From assembly GCF_001649575.2 (NCBI RefSeq), contig NC_051446.1, positions 262,552 to 326,551 on the forward strand: a stretch of 64,000 nucleotides of DNA. The letters run 5' to 3'. This document shows, piece after piece, positions 46,845 to 50,959 of the stretch. The notes under the pieces were generated by a model. That model did no database searches. It worked only from the letters and a program-made list of their open reading frames with translations, and was not told the origin of the DNA. The stretch is from Kryptolebias marmoratus. Taxonomy: Eukaryota > Chordata > Actinopteri > Cyprinodontiformes > Rivulidae. Positions within the stretch are counted from its first letter, which is position 1. The number at the start of each line of letters is the position of its first letter. The position numbers and the translations under genes are program-made.

Positions 46845-47885
46845 TATTAGTTCAAGTACATACTCTCAAAGATTAATAAGCTTTAATTTCAAAAGAAGAC
46901 TTAACACTGGAACTGGAACACAAATAAACAAAACAACCAAAAACAAAAATGAAATGGACTCTCAGCCTCTGTTAACAAAAAATGCACTTTAATAAAAAAC
47001 AGAAATAAAACCTATATTTAACAAAAATAGCACGGAAGACAGGCAAAACTACCAGTTTTATAAACAAAAAGTACAAACTAACAAAAGCACATGGCGACAA
47101 AAGCACAAATGCGACATACCAGCTACAAAGGTTCGCTTCAGTCATTTGGTTTGAATTTGAAGTGCTCCCACACCGCTGCTGTTACTTCGAGGTTGAAACC
47201 AATTCCATTTAATTTTTTTCCCAATATCAAACAGCATTTCTTTAGCTTGCTAACTCCTCACGGGTGCTAATGCAAAGGTACAAGACGATGCACCTTGGCT
47301 GGCTACCTGATGCGATAGGCCACGCCCCCCTTACGCTAAGAGAAAGGGAGGGGTCAGTGAAGAGCACTGGAGCTGAGCCTTTTGTCATCCGGTGTCTTCA
47401 GTAGAAAGAGACAGAGACATGAAGGAATGATAAATGAAAATTAGCGACTTCATTTTAATTTATCGTGCGATTAATTGATTTATCATTTATCACGACAGGC
47501 CTACACAGGGTAACACAAGCAAAGGCTAATGGAACTAAAAGGTGTCATTTTAGTTTGTGTTTAGTTTGTGTTTGTGCTGGTCTTGTTTGTGTTCTTTATT
47601 CAGAAGTTCTTTGCAGACAAACCGTCTTCCTCTTACTCCTCTTCAACATCTTACCCTCTTCTGGCGGCTCTCAGCAGCAGCTAACTGAGCCGACATGCGT
47701 TCCTGCATCTTCCTGCAGTGTGCCATGACAGCCTCCAGGACAGAGATGGGGCTGGACCCCAGGGGCCGCCGATCCTTGTCCCCTCCAGGAACCCTGCACT
47801 CAAAGTCCCTCTGAAGTGCCAGGAAGGGGTCCGTCAGGGTGTAGTGTCCATAGCGCTCTTGAAGAAACACCTCCTTCCTCTGCGC
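361..47885 (-). CDS. cttnbp2: CTTNBP2 (cortactin-binding protein 2), partial gene, 14 internal coding exons
   Basis: CTTNBP2 binds cortactin and striatin/PP2A complexes and controls dendritic spine structure in vertebrate neurons (known of the family). The exons, in coding order, are 47885-47655, 41169-39738, 31490-31215, 27456-27357, 16800-16650, 14565-14374, 12362-12245, 11748-11458, 9566-9471, 6127-6048, 5514-5428, 2996-2897, 896-720 and 533-361. Every exon has an AG acceptor and GT donor, and all phases match, giving 1168 codons without a stop. Domain order follows the family: CortBP2 N-terminal region, coiled coil, proline-rich linker, six ankyrin repeats, NAV-like degenerate AAA+ module. 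The ankyrin block excludes the paralogue CTTNBP2NL, which lacks it. Human CTTNBP2 has about 1660 residues, so the first exon (right of the window, or unrecognised in 47.9-64 kb) and the C-terminal exons (left of position 361) are missing. Assignment rests on remembered family sequence, not on a search. Confidence 0.95.
720..896 (-). CDS. cttnbp2: CTTNBP2 exon w13: degenerate Walker B
   Basis: This 177-bp exon (acceptor TCTCAG, donor GTACGA, phases 1-1) encodes [19 protein letters not shown], then [20 protein letters not shown] and [20 protein letters not shown]. The hydrophobic strand plus EGLE matches IIIILENLE in mammals and VIILDNLHH in neuron navigators. The Walker B aspartate is replaced by Glu. 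The frame was found by homology, since the plus-strand open frame here is a shadow. Confidence 0.92.
897..2129. other. Intron sequence without recognised features
   Basis: AT-rich intron between exons w12 and w13. No coding exon is expected, since phases match across it. Nothing repeated elsewhere in the window was recognised. Confidence 0.5.
2130..2440 (-). mobile_element. Tc1-like transposon fragment (5' half of transposase)
   Basis: On the minus strand, codons from 2398 read [20 protein letters not shown] and then [13 protein letters not shown], the N-terminal helix-turn-helix of fish Tc1 transposases. Frameshifts follow, with [14 protein letters not shown] sequence recoverable only in shifted frames, and the element stops near 2130. 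It is a dead, truncated copy in sense orientation to the host gene. Confidence 0.8.
2897..2996 (-). CDS. cttnbp2: CTTNBP2 exon w12
   Basis: This 100-bp exon (acceptor TTCCAG, donor GTGAGA, phases 0 to 1) encodes [20 protein letters not shown] and [13 protein letters not shown]. It matches [26 protein letters not shown] in mammals. In NAV proteins the equivalent segment (VDHKSSKELQQYL) links Walker A to Walker B. A tract upstream of the acceptor also reads open, but it is intronic. Confidence 0.94.
3615..3740 (-). repeat. SINE-like repeat, family B, 3' part
   Basis: CATCCATCC repeats, then the complement of the 'agcgggt...gtgactgctgg...gacaggcgggg...cctggaca' sequence shared with copies at 14845, 45675, 55330 and 60370. 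This is a very common teleost tRNA-derived/RTE-tailed short element. The copy is 5'-truncated. Confidence 0.75.
4380..5235 (-). mobile_element. RTE-clade (Rex3-like) LINE fragment
   Basis: The minus strand codes for [20 protein letters not shown], then [28 protein letters not shown], which matches the reverse transcriptase region following the YADD box of fish RTE LINEs. Further fragments extend to both sides in shifted frames. It is a decayed, 5'-truncated copy. Confidence 0.75.
5252..5286. repeat. (TG)n microsatellite followed by G run
   Basis: About 12-13 TG units run directly into about 11 G residues. Confidence 0.95.
5428..5514 (-). CDS. cttnbp2: CTTNBP2 exon w11: degenerate Walker A
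   Basis: This 87-bp phase 0-0 exon (acceptor ATGTAG, donor GTACGG) encodes [20 protein letters not shown] and ASLVARCIK. The segment [13 protein letters not shown] occupies the P-loop position of the AAA+ domain seen in neuron navigators (SGPSGTGKTYL-type) but lacks the GK[ST] needed to bind nucleotide phosphate. The mammalian version (FHGPEGSLQDYI) lacks it as well. It follows that this module is probably structural, not an active ATPase. Confidence 0.94.
6048..6127 (-). CDS. cttnbp2: CTTNBP2 exon w10
   Basis: This 80-bp exon (acceptor TTGACAG, donor GTAAAC, phases 1 to 0) encodes [20 protein letters not shown] and HNCARL. It corresponds to [24 protein letters not shown] in mammals, with low identity but the same length and position. 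The next exon begins VEQY exactly as expected. Confidence 0.9.
6585..6960 (+). repeat. Interspersed repeat family A
   Basis: It contains the family signatures TTTGTCTGTCTGTCAGCATA, 'catctacagctgattaactt', 'tcaatccaatttaagat' and 'gtagctaagagtcatcc', shared with copies at 29.1, 48.3, 50.1, 51.0 and 56.8 kb. No coding capacity was seen, and I cannot assign a superfamily. Confidence 0.7.
6961..8149. other. Intron sequence, no recognised feature
   Basis: AT-rich sequence between exons w10 and w9. Short open frames such as 7862-8095 show no family resemblance and are not supported as genes. Confidence 0.5.
8150..8280 (+). repeat. Diverged repeat shared with 12455-12545
   Basis: The string 'ggtgggtacaatgtgggcgg', then 'gtgg-caacaaa-ataatgtgaa', recurs at 12460-12545 as 'ggtgggtatgatgtaggtgg' and 'caacaaaataatgtgaa' in the same orientation. 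It is an old unclassified dispersed repeat. Confidence 0.6.
8281..9470. other. Intron sequence, no recognised feature
   Basis: AT-rich intron up to exon w9. Nothing supported. Confidence 0.5.
9471..9566 (-). CDS. cttnbp2: CTTNBP2 exon w9
   Basis: This 96-bp exon (acceptor CTCCAG, donor GTACAA, phases 1-1) encodes [20 protein letters not shown] and [13 protein letters not shown]. It matches the family segment [20 protein letters not shown] through ITVLLSG. The conserved SPWD motif anchors it. It sits immediately before the Walker A-like region. Confidence 0.93.
10320..10400 (+). repeat. 'AATTTATTTATATAGCACTTTT' type repeat fragment
   Basis: A common teleost repeat start, 'caaatttatttatatagcac', with 'tttcaaagtg' following. 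A second, diverged copy lies at 41940-42010. It is too short to classify. Confidence 0.5.
11166..11208. repeat. Perfect 19-bp inverted repeat with 5-nt loop
   Basis: Arms 11166-11184 and 11190-11208 are exact reverse complements, separated by CTACT. The stem begins GGATAAGG. It lies in the intron about 250 bp downstream (in gene sense) of exon w8. Confidence 0.95.
11458..11748 (-). CDS. cttnbp2: CTTNBP2 exon w8: linker to the C-terminal module
   Basis: This 291-bp exon (acceptor CCTTCAG, donor GTGAGG, phases 1-1) begins [10 protein letters not shown], aligning with the human NALKIPLRI start, and ends [11 protein letters not shown], aligning with ARSIRSITLG. The middle ([38 protein letters not shown]) is far more diverged than the neighbouring exons but keeps the pattern of a small ubiquitin-like or pre-NTPase segment ahead of the NAV-like module. 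Boundaries are certain from phase; function is inferred from position. Confidence 0.9.
11749..12244. other. Intron sequence, no recognised feature
   Basis: Short intron between exons w7 and w8. Nothing recognised. Confidence 0.5.
12245..12362 (-). CDS. cttnbp2: CTTNBP2 exon w7: ankyrin repeat 6 end
   Basis: This 118-bp exon (acceptor GGTACAG, donor GTGAGT, phases 0 to 1) encodes [20 protein letters not shown] and then [19 protein letters not shown]. The segment [17 protein letters not shown] is strongly conserved in CTTNBP2 and closes the ankyrin block. Its reading frame is not the longest open frame here, so it was found by matching family sequence and splice phase. Confidence 0.95.
12455..12545 (+). 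repeat. Diverged repeat shared with 8180-8280
   Basis: See the 8150-8280 copy. Same order of words, about 70-80% similar by eye. Confidence 0.6.
12546..14373. other. Intron sequence, no firmly recognised feature
   Basis: Intron between exons w6 and w7. A stretch at about 13660-13900 has an open frame (13679-13897), but the protein is Phe/Cys-rich and unlike any family I know. It resembles decayed repeat rather than a gene. Confidence 0.45.
14374..14565 (-). CDS. cttnbp2: CTTNBP2 exon w6: ankyrin repeats 5-6
   Basis: This 192-bp, phase 0-0 exon (acceptor TACCACAG, donor GTAGAG) encodes [20 protein letters not shown] (repeat 5), a linker with [18 protein letters not shown], and the start of repeat 6, [17 protein letters not shown]. 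The mammalian linker between repeats 5 and 6, as I recall it, is acidic (EEESESS-type) and about 20 residues longer. Here it is short, uncharged and Ala/Leu-rich. Confidence 0.94.
14845..14945 (+). repeat. SINE-like repeat, family B, 3' end
   Basis: 'cgcacagtgactgctgggga' then 'caccagctccctgcgacccg', 'agaagcgggtaaagaaaatg' and GGATGGATGGATAGATGG tail. 5'-truncated copy, same family as 55330-55618. Confidence 0.8.
15421..15485. repeat. Long fold-back: 18-bp perfect arms around a palindromic core
   Basis: Arms 15421-15438 and 15468-15485 are exact reverse complements. Inside them AGTTA (15443-15447) pairs with TAACT (15461-15465), and the centre CTACATGTAG (15448-15457) is a perfect palindrome. 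The 65 bases can fold almost completely. It may be a remnant of a fold-back or miniature element. Confidence 0.9.
16020..16330 (-). repeat. Degenerate tandem of 'gctaaaagtagcagaac' type
   Basis: About 300 bp of imperfectly repeated words: aagcagaacac, gctaaaagtagcagaac, gctaaaattagc. The reverse complement (tttcagctatttt, tttctgcttctttcagct) appears at 20340-20560, so this may be an interior fragment of the same element type in the opposite orientation. Confidence 0.6.
16650..16800 (-). CDS. cttnbp2: CTTNBP2 exon w5: ankyrin repeats 3-4
   Basis: This 151-bp exon (acceptor CCTACAG, strong donor GTAAGT) encodes [16 protein letters not shown], then repeat 4, [20 protein letters not shown], ending GANRSLTTA. 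The first codon is split AG plus C with exon w4. It corresponds to the family segment ECVELL to GTNRSVKTT. The codons are GC-rich compared with the surrounding AT-rich intron. The intron upstream of it (16801-27356) is the repeat-filled one. Confidence 0.95.
17340..18790 (-). mobile_element. Tc1-like DNA transposon, near full length, inactive
   Basis: The minus strand codes, from 18654, for [20 protein letters not shown], then [20 protein letters not shown] and [17 protein letters not shown], the DNA-binding N-terminus of a fish Tc1 transposase. The remainder, to about 17700, is recognisable (for example 'atgtttcacaataggtacag', 'tgttcaacaggatttagatc') but broken by stops and shifts. The 5' leader 'tgcctatttaaagggtaaaa' and the Tc1-type AT-rich 3' tail ('gtaaaaggattaaaat' near 17515) flank it. 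Fragments of the same family are at 44830-45125 and 46460-46580. Confidence 0.85.
18795..19771 (+). mobile_element. L1/Tx1-like LINE, 5' part with AP endonuclease
   Basis: After a Tc1 boundary come a leader and endonuclease sequence: [39 protein letters not shown] and [20 protein letters not shown], then [14 protein letters not shown] near 19660 and SDNAPL near 19760. These are the EN motifs of the L1 group. Several frameshifts break it (near 19300 and 19490). It is interrupted at about 19772 by an insertion. Antisense to CTTNBP2. Confidence 0.85.
19772..20608. mobile_element. Nested insertion with palindromic ends, containing a hAT-like start and a gap
   Basis: It splits the LINE frame between SDNAPLL and VEFNLPE. 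The left end carries 'gtgtgaatgctattaagcat' followed by 'tcacac', and the word recurs at 19823-19844. The right end carries 'aaaagcattcacactgc'. Inside, at about 20020, 'cacaggtgtcaaactta' and 'gggcacatccagccct' look like the 5' end of a hAT element, cut by 100 N at 20062-20161. The A-rich tract 19845-19920 and the 'tttcagct' repeats at 20340-20560 complete it. The boundaries are good to about 10 bp. Confidence 0.65.
20062..20161. other. Assembly gap, 100 N
   Basis: Exactly 100 undetermined bases inside the nested insertion. A single N also stands at 19845. Confidence 1.
20609..23741 (+). mobile_element. L1/Tx1-like LINE, reverse transcriptase and C-terminal part
   Basis: Continues the element: [20 protein letters not shown], then [64 protein letters not shown] (near 21690), GCPLSPLLF (near 21860), [11 protein letters not shown] (near 21940, the RT catalytic box), [20 protein letters not shown] and a long 242-codon C-terminal frame (22580-23308) with [15 protein letters not shown], the zinc-knuckle-like end of L1 ORF2. 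At least five frameshifts or stops separate the blocks, so it is inactive. Confidence 0.9.
24512..26190 (+). repeat. Element with 'CAGGGCTCT' end, copy 1 of an inverted pair
   Basis: Starts CAGGGCTCTAAAGT and continues 'cacgcattgaccgtgagaca', with the GC-rich 24840-25110, 'gtggttgaaagacagcagga' and, after the gap, 'gaggccacaaacacctagat'. The same sequence in reverse order and complement lies at 32500-33520. The right end of this copy is unclear. Probably hAT-related from its terminus; interior protein unidentified. Confidence 0.7.
25643..25921. other. Assembly gap, 279 N
   Basis: Undetermined bases inside the inverted-pair element. The reverse copy spans the same place at about 32636-32884. 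Confidence 1.
26206..26250 (+). repeat. Short fragment of the 'taggcctgtcacgataa' hAT family
   Basis: 'gctcgtcacaataacacatt', then 'gctgggcgattaattgtctc', parallels the left end of the complete element at 46712. Fragment only. Confidence 0.6.
26453..26615 (+). mobile_element. L1/Tx1-like LINE, 3' end
   Basis: Resumes after the hAT insertion with the duplicated ATCTAG and ends in 'aattctaataaatatattg', an AATAAA-like LINE tail. The tail ends near 26615, so the whole original LINE spans 18.8-26.6 kb including insertions. Confidence 0.65.
26616..27356. other. Intron sequence before exon w4
   Basis: No feature recognised except a G-rich tract at 26791-26812. Confidence 0.5.
27357..27456 (-). 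CDS. cttnbp2: CTTNBP2 exon w4: ankyrin repeats 2-3
   Basis: This is a 100-bp exon with acceptor CATCAG and donor GTGAGC, entering in phase 1 and leaving in phase 2. It completes repeat 2 ([17 protein letters not shown]) and starts repeat 3 ([16 protein letters not shown]). These match the canonical ankyrin pattern GxTxLHxAAxxGH. The family equivalent is DCVRLLL followed by KNGFTPL. Confidence 0.94.
28112..28425 (-). repeat. tRNA-derived SINE (V-SINE-like)
   Basis: Read on the minus strand it begins 'gtggctgtttctcagtggtt' (A-box region) with a B box GGTTTGATTCC at 28364-28374. It then has a body with 'ccctcactgcctctgatgtg' and 'ttgtaaagcgctttaagtaa' and ends 'aggtgctaaataagtacatt'. The 'gtaaagcgctttgagt...taaa...cattc' tail is typical of fish SINEs that share a LINE tail. 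Confidence 0.8.
29095..29330 (-). repeat. Interspersed repeat family A
   Basis: Reverse orientation of the 6585 copy: 'atctgtaaaattggctgagt', 'ttgaatgggttgactccaac', 'ttcagttgtagatgtacagc', 'ttactttctgaaagttttat'. Confidence 0.75.
29331..31214. other. Intron sequence, no recognised repeat or gene
   Basis: Sequence between exons w4 and w3, downstream in gene sense of exon w3. Open frames on either strand here (30255-30467, and the part of 30825-31460 outside exon w3) show no family resemblance. Confidence 0.5.
31215..31490 (-). CDS. cttnbp2: CTTNBP2 exon w3: ankyrin repeats 1 and 2 (first half)
   Basis: This 276-bp exon (acceptor CCTGCAG, donor GTAAAT, phases 1-1) encodes residues about 555-646. 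It begins GWCPSIV and carries ankyrin repeat 1 ([19 protein letters not shown], identical or nearly so to the family) and the start of repeat 2 ([12 protein letters not shown]). Between them lies a Thr/Ser/Pro-rich stretch about 20-28 residues longer than the corresponding loop I recall from mammals. It is encoded by a GGTGG-like low-complexity tract on the plus strand near 31320-31360. Exon boundaries and phase fit w2 and w4 exactly. Confidence 0.94.
31491..32469. other. Intron sequence, no recognised feature
   Basis: AT-rich with a short A run near 31893. Nothing identified. The left end of the inverted-pair element may extend into its right part. Confidence 0.45.
32470..33520 (-). repeat. 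Element with 'CAGGGCTCT' end, copy 2 of the inverted pair
   Basis: Reverse complement of the 24.5-26 kb element. 'tgacacagtggtggtcagca', 'tctaggtgtttgtggcctca', 'ttcaaccactttgaaaagct', 'gacagctgtcagtgcttggg' and the terminal 'cttgagagccctg' at about 33504-33516 all match. It lacks about 110 bp found in copy 1 around 24940-25055. It abuts the L2 LINE that follows. Confidence 0.75.
33530..36715 (+). mobile_element. L2-clade (Maui-like) non-LTR retrotransposon, nearly complete
   Basis: Endonuclease: [51 protein letters not shown], then in a shifted frame [13 protein letters not shown] and FGQSDHIF (catalytic SDH). Reverse transcriptase, 35014-36411: [48 protein letters not shown] (catalytic), [24 protein letters not shown], then the C-terminal [15 protein letters not shown] region (here [11 protein letters not shown]) and [20 protein letters not shown]. 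The copy is broken by one frameshift near 34230, one TAA at 34766-34768 and one frameshift near 35010. The 3' end is 'gacaataaactcttgaatat'. Antisense to CTTNBP2. Low damage suggests recent insertion. Confidence 0.92.
36716..37263. other. Intron sequence between two transposons
   Basis: Nothing recognised between the L2 tail and the Tc1 element. Confidence 0.5.
37264..38734 (+). mobile_element. Tc1-like transposon, complete but decayed
   Basis: Inverted ends: 'tatacacagtggcttgaaaa' at the left and 'gtaatccactgtatatg' at the right, at TA sites. The interior has Tc1 transposase remnants, for example 'gcatggtggcagaagcatca' followed by 'tgctgtgggg' near 38237 (the GGSIMLWG segment) and 'ccagcaggacaatgactcta' near 38390 (the QQDND segment). 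The frame is broken throughout. About 1.47 kb, in the range of fish Tc1 elements. Confidence 0.85.
38735..39549. other. Intron sequence, no recognised feature
   Basis: Lies just downstream (gene sense) of the alternative ending of exon w2. If that ending is used, its 3' UTR would be here, but no strong AATAAA signal was seen on the minus strand in the nearest 500 bp. Confidence 0.4.
39550..39737 (-). other. Open read-through or alternative terminal exon after exon w2
   Basis: Beyond the w2 donor the same frame stays open for 62 codons and stops at 39550. The distal part, from about 39663, reads [13 protein letters not shown] and then a charged, helix-like [16 protein letters not shown] segment ending FVPCH. 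That is protein-like rather than intronic in character. A pyrimidine-rich tract ending in CAAAG before 39662 would give an in-phase junction from w2 (G plus TA). Retention of the intron start would also work. Mammals have a brain-enriched short CTTNBP2 form; whether it ends this way is not known to me. This could be a conserved alternative C-terminus or chance. Confidence 0.4.
39738..41169 (-). CDS. cttnbp2: CTTNBP2 large exon w2: coiled coil and proline-rich linker
   Basis: This 1432-bp exon encodes residues 78-554. It begins [18 protein letters not shown] directly after the QKR of the previous exon. Residues about 78-200 are a heptad-rich coiled coil with the family signatures [15 protein letters not shown] and [30 protein letters not shown] motif follows. 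Then comes a long Pro/Ser-rich region with [30 protein letters not shown] and the conserved [18 protein letters not shown] block, a probable SH3-type ligand (cortactin binding is attributed to proline-rich sequence in this family). The exon ends in LATAS with a phase 1 donor, GTAAAG, at 39737. The acceptor is TTTCCTAG before 41169. The coding stretch is clearly more GC-rich than its flanking introns. Reading continues open for 62 codons beyond the donor (see separate entry). Confidence 0.96.
41170..42954. other. Intron sequence with one short repeat
   Basis: A diverged copy of the 'tttatttatata...aca' repeat lies at 41940-42010, including 'ctcagggcactgtacaaaaa'. Otherwise nothing recognised. 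Confidence 0.5.
42955..43610 (-). mobile_element. pogo/Tigger-like DNA transposon relic
   Basis: The right flank of the coding strand carries 'ataaggcgcac' words three to four times at 42978-43070 ('cataaggcgcaccagattat', 'gtaaggcgcactggattata'), typical of a fish pogo-like terminal region. Reverse-strand fragments at 43280-43530 read approximately [34 protein letters not shown] and [12 protein letters not shown] in pieces. They resemble the end of a DDE-1 (jerky/pogo) transposase. Only the 3' part remains. Confidence 0.65.
43611..44613. other. Intron sequence, no recognised feature
   Basis: No family similarity seen. Open frames here are short and lack features. Confidence 0.5.
44614..44815 (+). 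repeat. 'CAGGGTTTCCCCCAG' hAT-like family, left-end fragment
   Basis: Starts with CAGGGTTTCCCCCAG (44614-44628), the reverse complement of the ends at 53864-53878 and 59109-59123. 'cgcgagggtgcgca' near 44772 matches 57863 in the larger copy. It is cut by a Tc1 fragment. Confidence 0.75.
44830..45125 (-). mobile_element. Tc1 fragment related to 17340-18790
   Basis: Matches 18120-18390 in the same orientation: 'ttgttgtcaaaaagctc', 'aaaggatattctcccag', 'ctcaaacagtgactgatg'. Fragment only. Confidence 0.8.
45225..45660. repeat. Unclassified repeat, possibly solo LTR or miniature element
   Basis: 'gtgtcaggatgtggtgagac' then an A-rich, low-complexity region with 'gggcacaggtggagatgggc' and 'gtgacag'. 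The same style (long, A/G-rich, with ACAGGTG words and a 'gacatgatcatgaca' end) occurs at 48925-49515. Class uncertain. Confidence 0.4.
45675..46050 (+). repeat. SINE-like repeat, family B, essentially full length
   Basis: Begins 'ggcacagtgtggcagtggtt' and 'agagctgtcacctcttagca' (tRNA-like A-box region), then 'cttttctgtgtggaatttgc', 'ggtttcctcccacagaccaa' type sequence, 'taggtgtgagtgtgaatggt', 'cctgtccagggtgtcccgtg' and 'gtgactgctgg', and ends with GGATGGATA. The longest family B copy in the window. Confidence 0.85.
46460..46580 (-). mobile_element. Tc1 fragment related to 17825-17960
   Basis: 'tttagatcagggctcagaag' and 'aagaccaagctttatgacac' match the 17.8 kb element. Its order relative to the 44830 fragment is reversed compared with the intact element, so the two are not one simple interrupted copy. 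Confidence 0.75.
46712..47503. mobile_element. Short hAT element with target-site duplication (792 bp)
   Basis: Left end TAGGCCTGTCACGATAA, right end TTATCACGACAGGCCTA, inverted with one difference. Flanks CATAGGGT (46704-46711) and CACAGGGT (47504-47511) match 7 of 8. It contains a (TAA)n run at 46806-46842. No transposase, so non-autonomous. Confidence 0.85.
46806..46842. repeat. (TAA)n microsatellite
   Basis: About 12 TAA units inside the hAT element. Confidence 0.95.
47655..47885 (-). CDS. cttnbp2: CTTNBP2 exon w1: CortBP2 N-terminal domain
   Basis: This 231-bp phase 0-0 exon encodes residues 1-77 of the visible protein, starting [13 protein letters not shown] and containing DPFLALQRD and [23 protein letters not shown] sequence (here [19 protein letters not shown]), the most conserved part of the CortBP2 N-terminal family. 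The acceptor is TTCCAG before GCGCAG at 47885. The donor is GTAAGA after codon AGG at 47655. In mammals this region precedes the long coiled coil that mediates oligomerisation and cortactin-related functions. The open frame continues a few codons into the intron, which is only read-through. The upstream exon with the start codon (the KSELRMLL-type segment) was looked for on the minus strand up to 64000 and not seen, so intron 1 exceeds 16 kb. Confidence 0.95.
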
Positions 47886-48259
47886 CTGGAAAAGAACACA
47901 AGATGGGAGAACTTGATGTTTACACTTTCATCTTAAGTAGGTGAACATGATTTTTCATCCATTAGCCAAAATTAACATTATAAAAAAAACATTCTTTCAA
48001 AACAGTCCCAACACTAATCAGCACAGAGCTCAGCTGTGCCCTCAGCTCTCATCCCAACACCAGTGTTTAAAAAAGGAATGTCCAATCAAAGAGGACATGC
48101 TGGGGTCTCTAAAACAGCCACCCCTCCCTCTGACCACTGGGAGCCCATCCCCTCATCTGACTCCACAAAAGCTCCACACCACAGTGCAGTTGATCTCAGT
48201 TTACACGAGCAGAAGGAGATGGAGGCCTGTGGTGAAATAACAGCTTGAAGATGAGAATG
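47886..48259. other. Start of intron 1, no recognised feature
   Basis: Directly upstream of exon w1. Nothing recognised. Confidence 0.5.
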
Positions 48260-48900
48260 GTTTTGCCCGTGTCTGTGTTTATGTTTAAGAGCCTATCTGT
48301 TACCGAAATATCTTTTGAACCACTGGATGAAACTTGCAGAAAGTAATCATTGATTGTACATCAACAACTGATTAACTTTTTGAGCTAACCCAATTCAAGA
48401 TTGCCATCATAGCCAGCTGACCTTAGAAAATCACAAATATGGTGATAATTTAGTTACTTTTACAGACACCGAGGCATTAATTTGGTGTGGGTGTTGCTGA
48501 GAGTCTTTCACAACACGTACTTCATGTGCTGCTCATTGTGTGAGATCTTTGCTTAAAACTTTGGCATGAATATTTAAGAGTTTAATGTGTTTGTCTGTTA
48601 GCAAAAATATTTCATCAACCAATGGACACATTTTATTGACATTTTCAGAAAGTAAGCATTGGTAAAATGTCTACAGGTGATTAACTTTTTGAGTCAATCC
48701 AGTTCAAGATGGCCACCACAGCAAACTGATTTTAGAAAACACAAAAATGCCTGTTACACAGTCAATTTTACAGATTCTGAGCAAGAAATTGATGTGGTCA
48801 TTCACAACACATATACTGAGAGTGACATCTCATGATATTACATAGATCAAACATAACGTTATTTTTAAAGTTTGACCAAAATGGCAACAACTCCATTTCA
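48260..48900 (+). repeat. Interspersed repeat family A, two tandem units
   Basis: Unit 1 (48260-48560) and unit 2 (48580-48900) each carry 'aa-tattt', 'cagaaagtaa-cattg', 'tgattaactttttgag', 'ccaattcaagatt/ccagttcaagatg' and 'cattcacaacac' words in the same order. The units are about 320 bp apart. Confidence 0.75.
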
Positions 48901-48924
48901 ACAAAATTATATTATTGACAAGAA

Positions 48925-49515
48925 CCACTAGAAGGATCCGGTAATTCAGTCACAGCACAGGAGCAGAAGGTTAACGTAGCTTTATTGATAAACAGATTTA
49001 TCGATGGTGGCACAGGGAGTACTGGACGGCGGGCGGCACAGTGGAACAACGGGAGGAGGATGACCACCAGAGGAAACTGAGCCGGAGGTTTAGCTTGGCG
49101 AACGCAGCAGGTAAGCCACGGGAGAAAGAACAGTCTCGTAGTCGGACGGGCGAGGGTCAGAACCGGAAGGGCACAGAGCGGCGACTTTAACCAGAGGGGC
49201 AGGCGAAAAGTCCGGGTCCAATAAACAGGCAGGGGTCATAGTCCAGGTGTCAGTCCTCCAGCAGCAATCCGACAGGGGCAAGGCACGAGGGGGAATCTGG
49301 GGGGCGTGAACAAGGTCGAGGTACAGGAATCGCTGGAAAACTACTCGCATAATGCTTTCGACAATCTGGCATTGGAGGAAAGGAGAGAAGGAGAATATAT
49401 AGGACGTGGACCAGGTGTGGGAGAGACAATCAGGATAGGGACACAGGTGACTAGAATACATGAATACTGATTAGAGGCATGGCAAGAAATGAGAAAGAGA
49501 CATGATCATGACAAT
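48925..49515. repeat. Unclassified GC-rich repeat
   Basis: 'taacgtagctttattgataa', then GC-rich sequence with 'ggagaatatataggacgtgg', 'gggacacaggtgactag' and ending 'gacatgatcatgaca'. Style of a teleost dispersed element (compare 45225). The open frame 49090-49461 is probably not a gene. Confidence 0.45.
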
Positions 49516-50079
49516 TATTTTCTGGCATAAAAGTTGGTGGGCAATATATACTGTATATTCGTTCAAGGAATGTTAAGCCTTTACTTAAAGTTTCATAATT
49601 AAGTTAAAGTAAATGAGGTGAGGTGATGTGTTTTCACAGAGCAGAAATTTTTCTGGTTTATCTCAAGTAGAGCGGATTAACTTTGAGTAGAACGCAAACA
49701 GAAACTTCCACAGTTGACAAAAGCCAGTGTTGAAGCATAACGGAGGCCACAGCAAACGCTGAAAATAAAACCAGGAAATGGACTGCCCTTTGTGGATAAG
49801 AGCAGTGTTGGATTACCGACTACAAACCTCTAACACGACTGGATAATTCCTTAGCAACACAGCTGCGGCCTTTGATGTTTATCATCCATCTTGTAGCTTA
49901 GACTTGTAAGAGAATGTAAACAGAATGCAGACAGCGGAGTGAGGACGTTACAATGAGCTTTTCTAAATGAACGTAAGGTGACAATATTTATTCAGGACTC
50001 TTTGTAGCCTCTTTTTTAGGGGTCAACATAAAACATTGTTTGGAAGTGACAAAACAGACAAATTCTAAATACTCTTTAA

Positions 50080-50440
50080 GTTAGAGCATAACATCACCTG
50101 CCACCTTTCATACCAGTTTTAGACAAAGATCATCTTCGGTTGAATAATGATGGAGTTACAGCCGTTTGGGTGGTGACCCTGTAAATGACAGCAGGCTCAA
50201 TATTGTGAGAGCTCACAAGATCTGTTGGCGCTTAGAGTGTGCATTGAAGTTGACTCTCAGCTACTACCGCATCAAAATTAGCTCAATATCTGTAAAACTG
50301 ACTGAGCTATGAGCATTTTTGTGTTGGCTAAGGCCAGTCACCTGTGGTCAACTTGAACTGGGTTGACTCCAAATGTTAATAAGCTGTAGAGGTGCAGCCC
50401 GTAATTCCTTTCTGAGAGTTTCATTAAAATGGGAAATTTT
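50080..50440 (-). repeat. Interspersed repeat family A
   Basis: Reverse orientation: 'cctgtggtcaacttgaactg', 'gtaattcctttctgagagtt', 'ctgtaaaactgactgagcta'. Confidence 0.75.
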
Positions 50441-50959
50441 AAAGGGATAGTTAAAATGATAGTCCAATAAACTTTGAACTGATGTTCTGTCAAATAGGTA
50501 TCTATAGCTCATACTTTATTAACCACAACATCAGTCATAGAGCGCAGAGTATGGAGAAAAAGGCAAGTGTCTTTGTCCAGGCTAGGCTAATGGCTAGCCA
50601 AACATGTGTCTGTTTTGAGTGTCGAGAGTTGAGTAAACCTTTGGACTGACTACACACACCGATCAGGTTGACAGATGCATTCAGCAGCCTCAGCACCATC
50701 GGAATATATACAGTCTCTTTATGTTCCACACATGTGTTTGTGGAGTAATGCAGACATTGTTCAGCTGAGAAAACAACAACAAACTAAAACTGTGTCGTGC
50801 AGGTGGAGAAGTTTATTGTTAGCTCATGTAGAGTTCTTTCATAGTGGCATGACATTTTTGAGAAAGAATTGTTCCAAAGGCTTTAAAATTTATTTTTTAA
50901 AAGCTAGCCATTAGCCTAGTCTGGACAGAGATCTGTGCTCTCTGATCGATGTCACAGCA
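50441..50959. other. Intron sequence between family A copies
   Basis: Nothing recognised. Confidence 0.5.
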
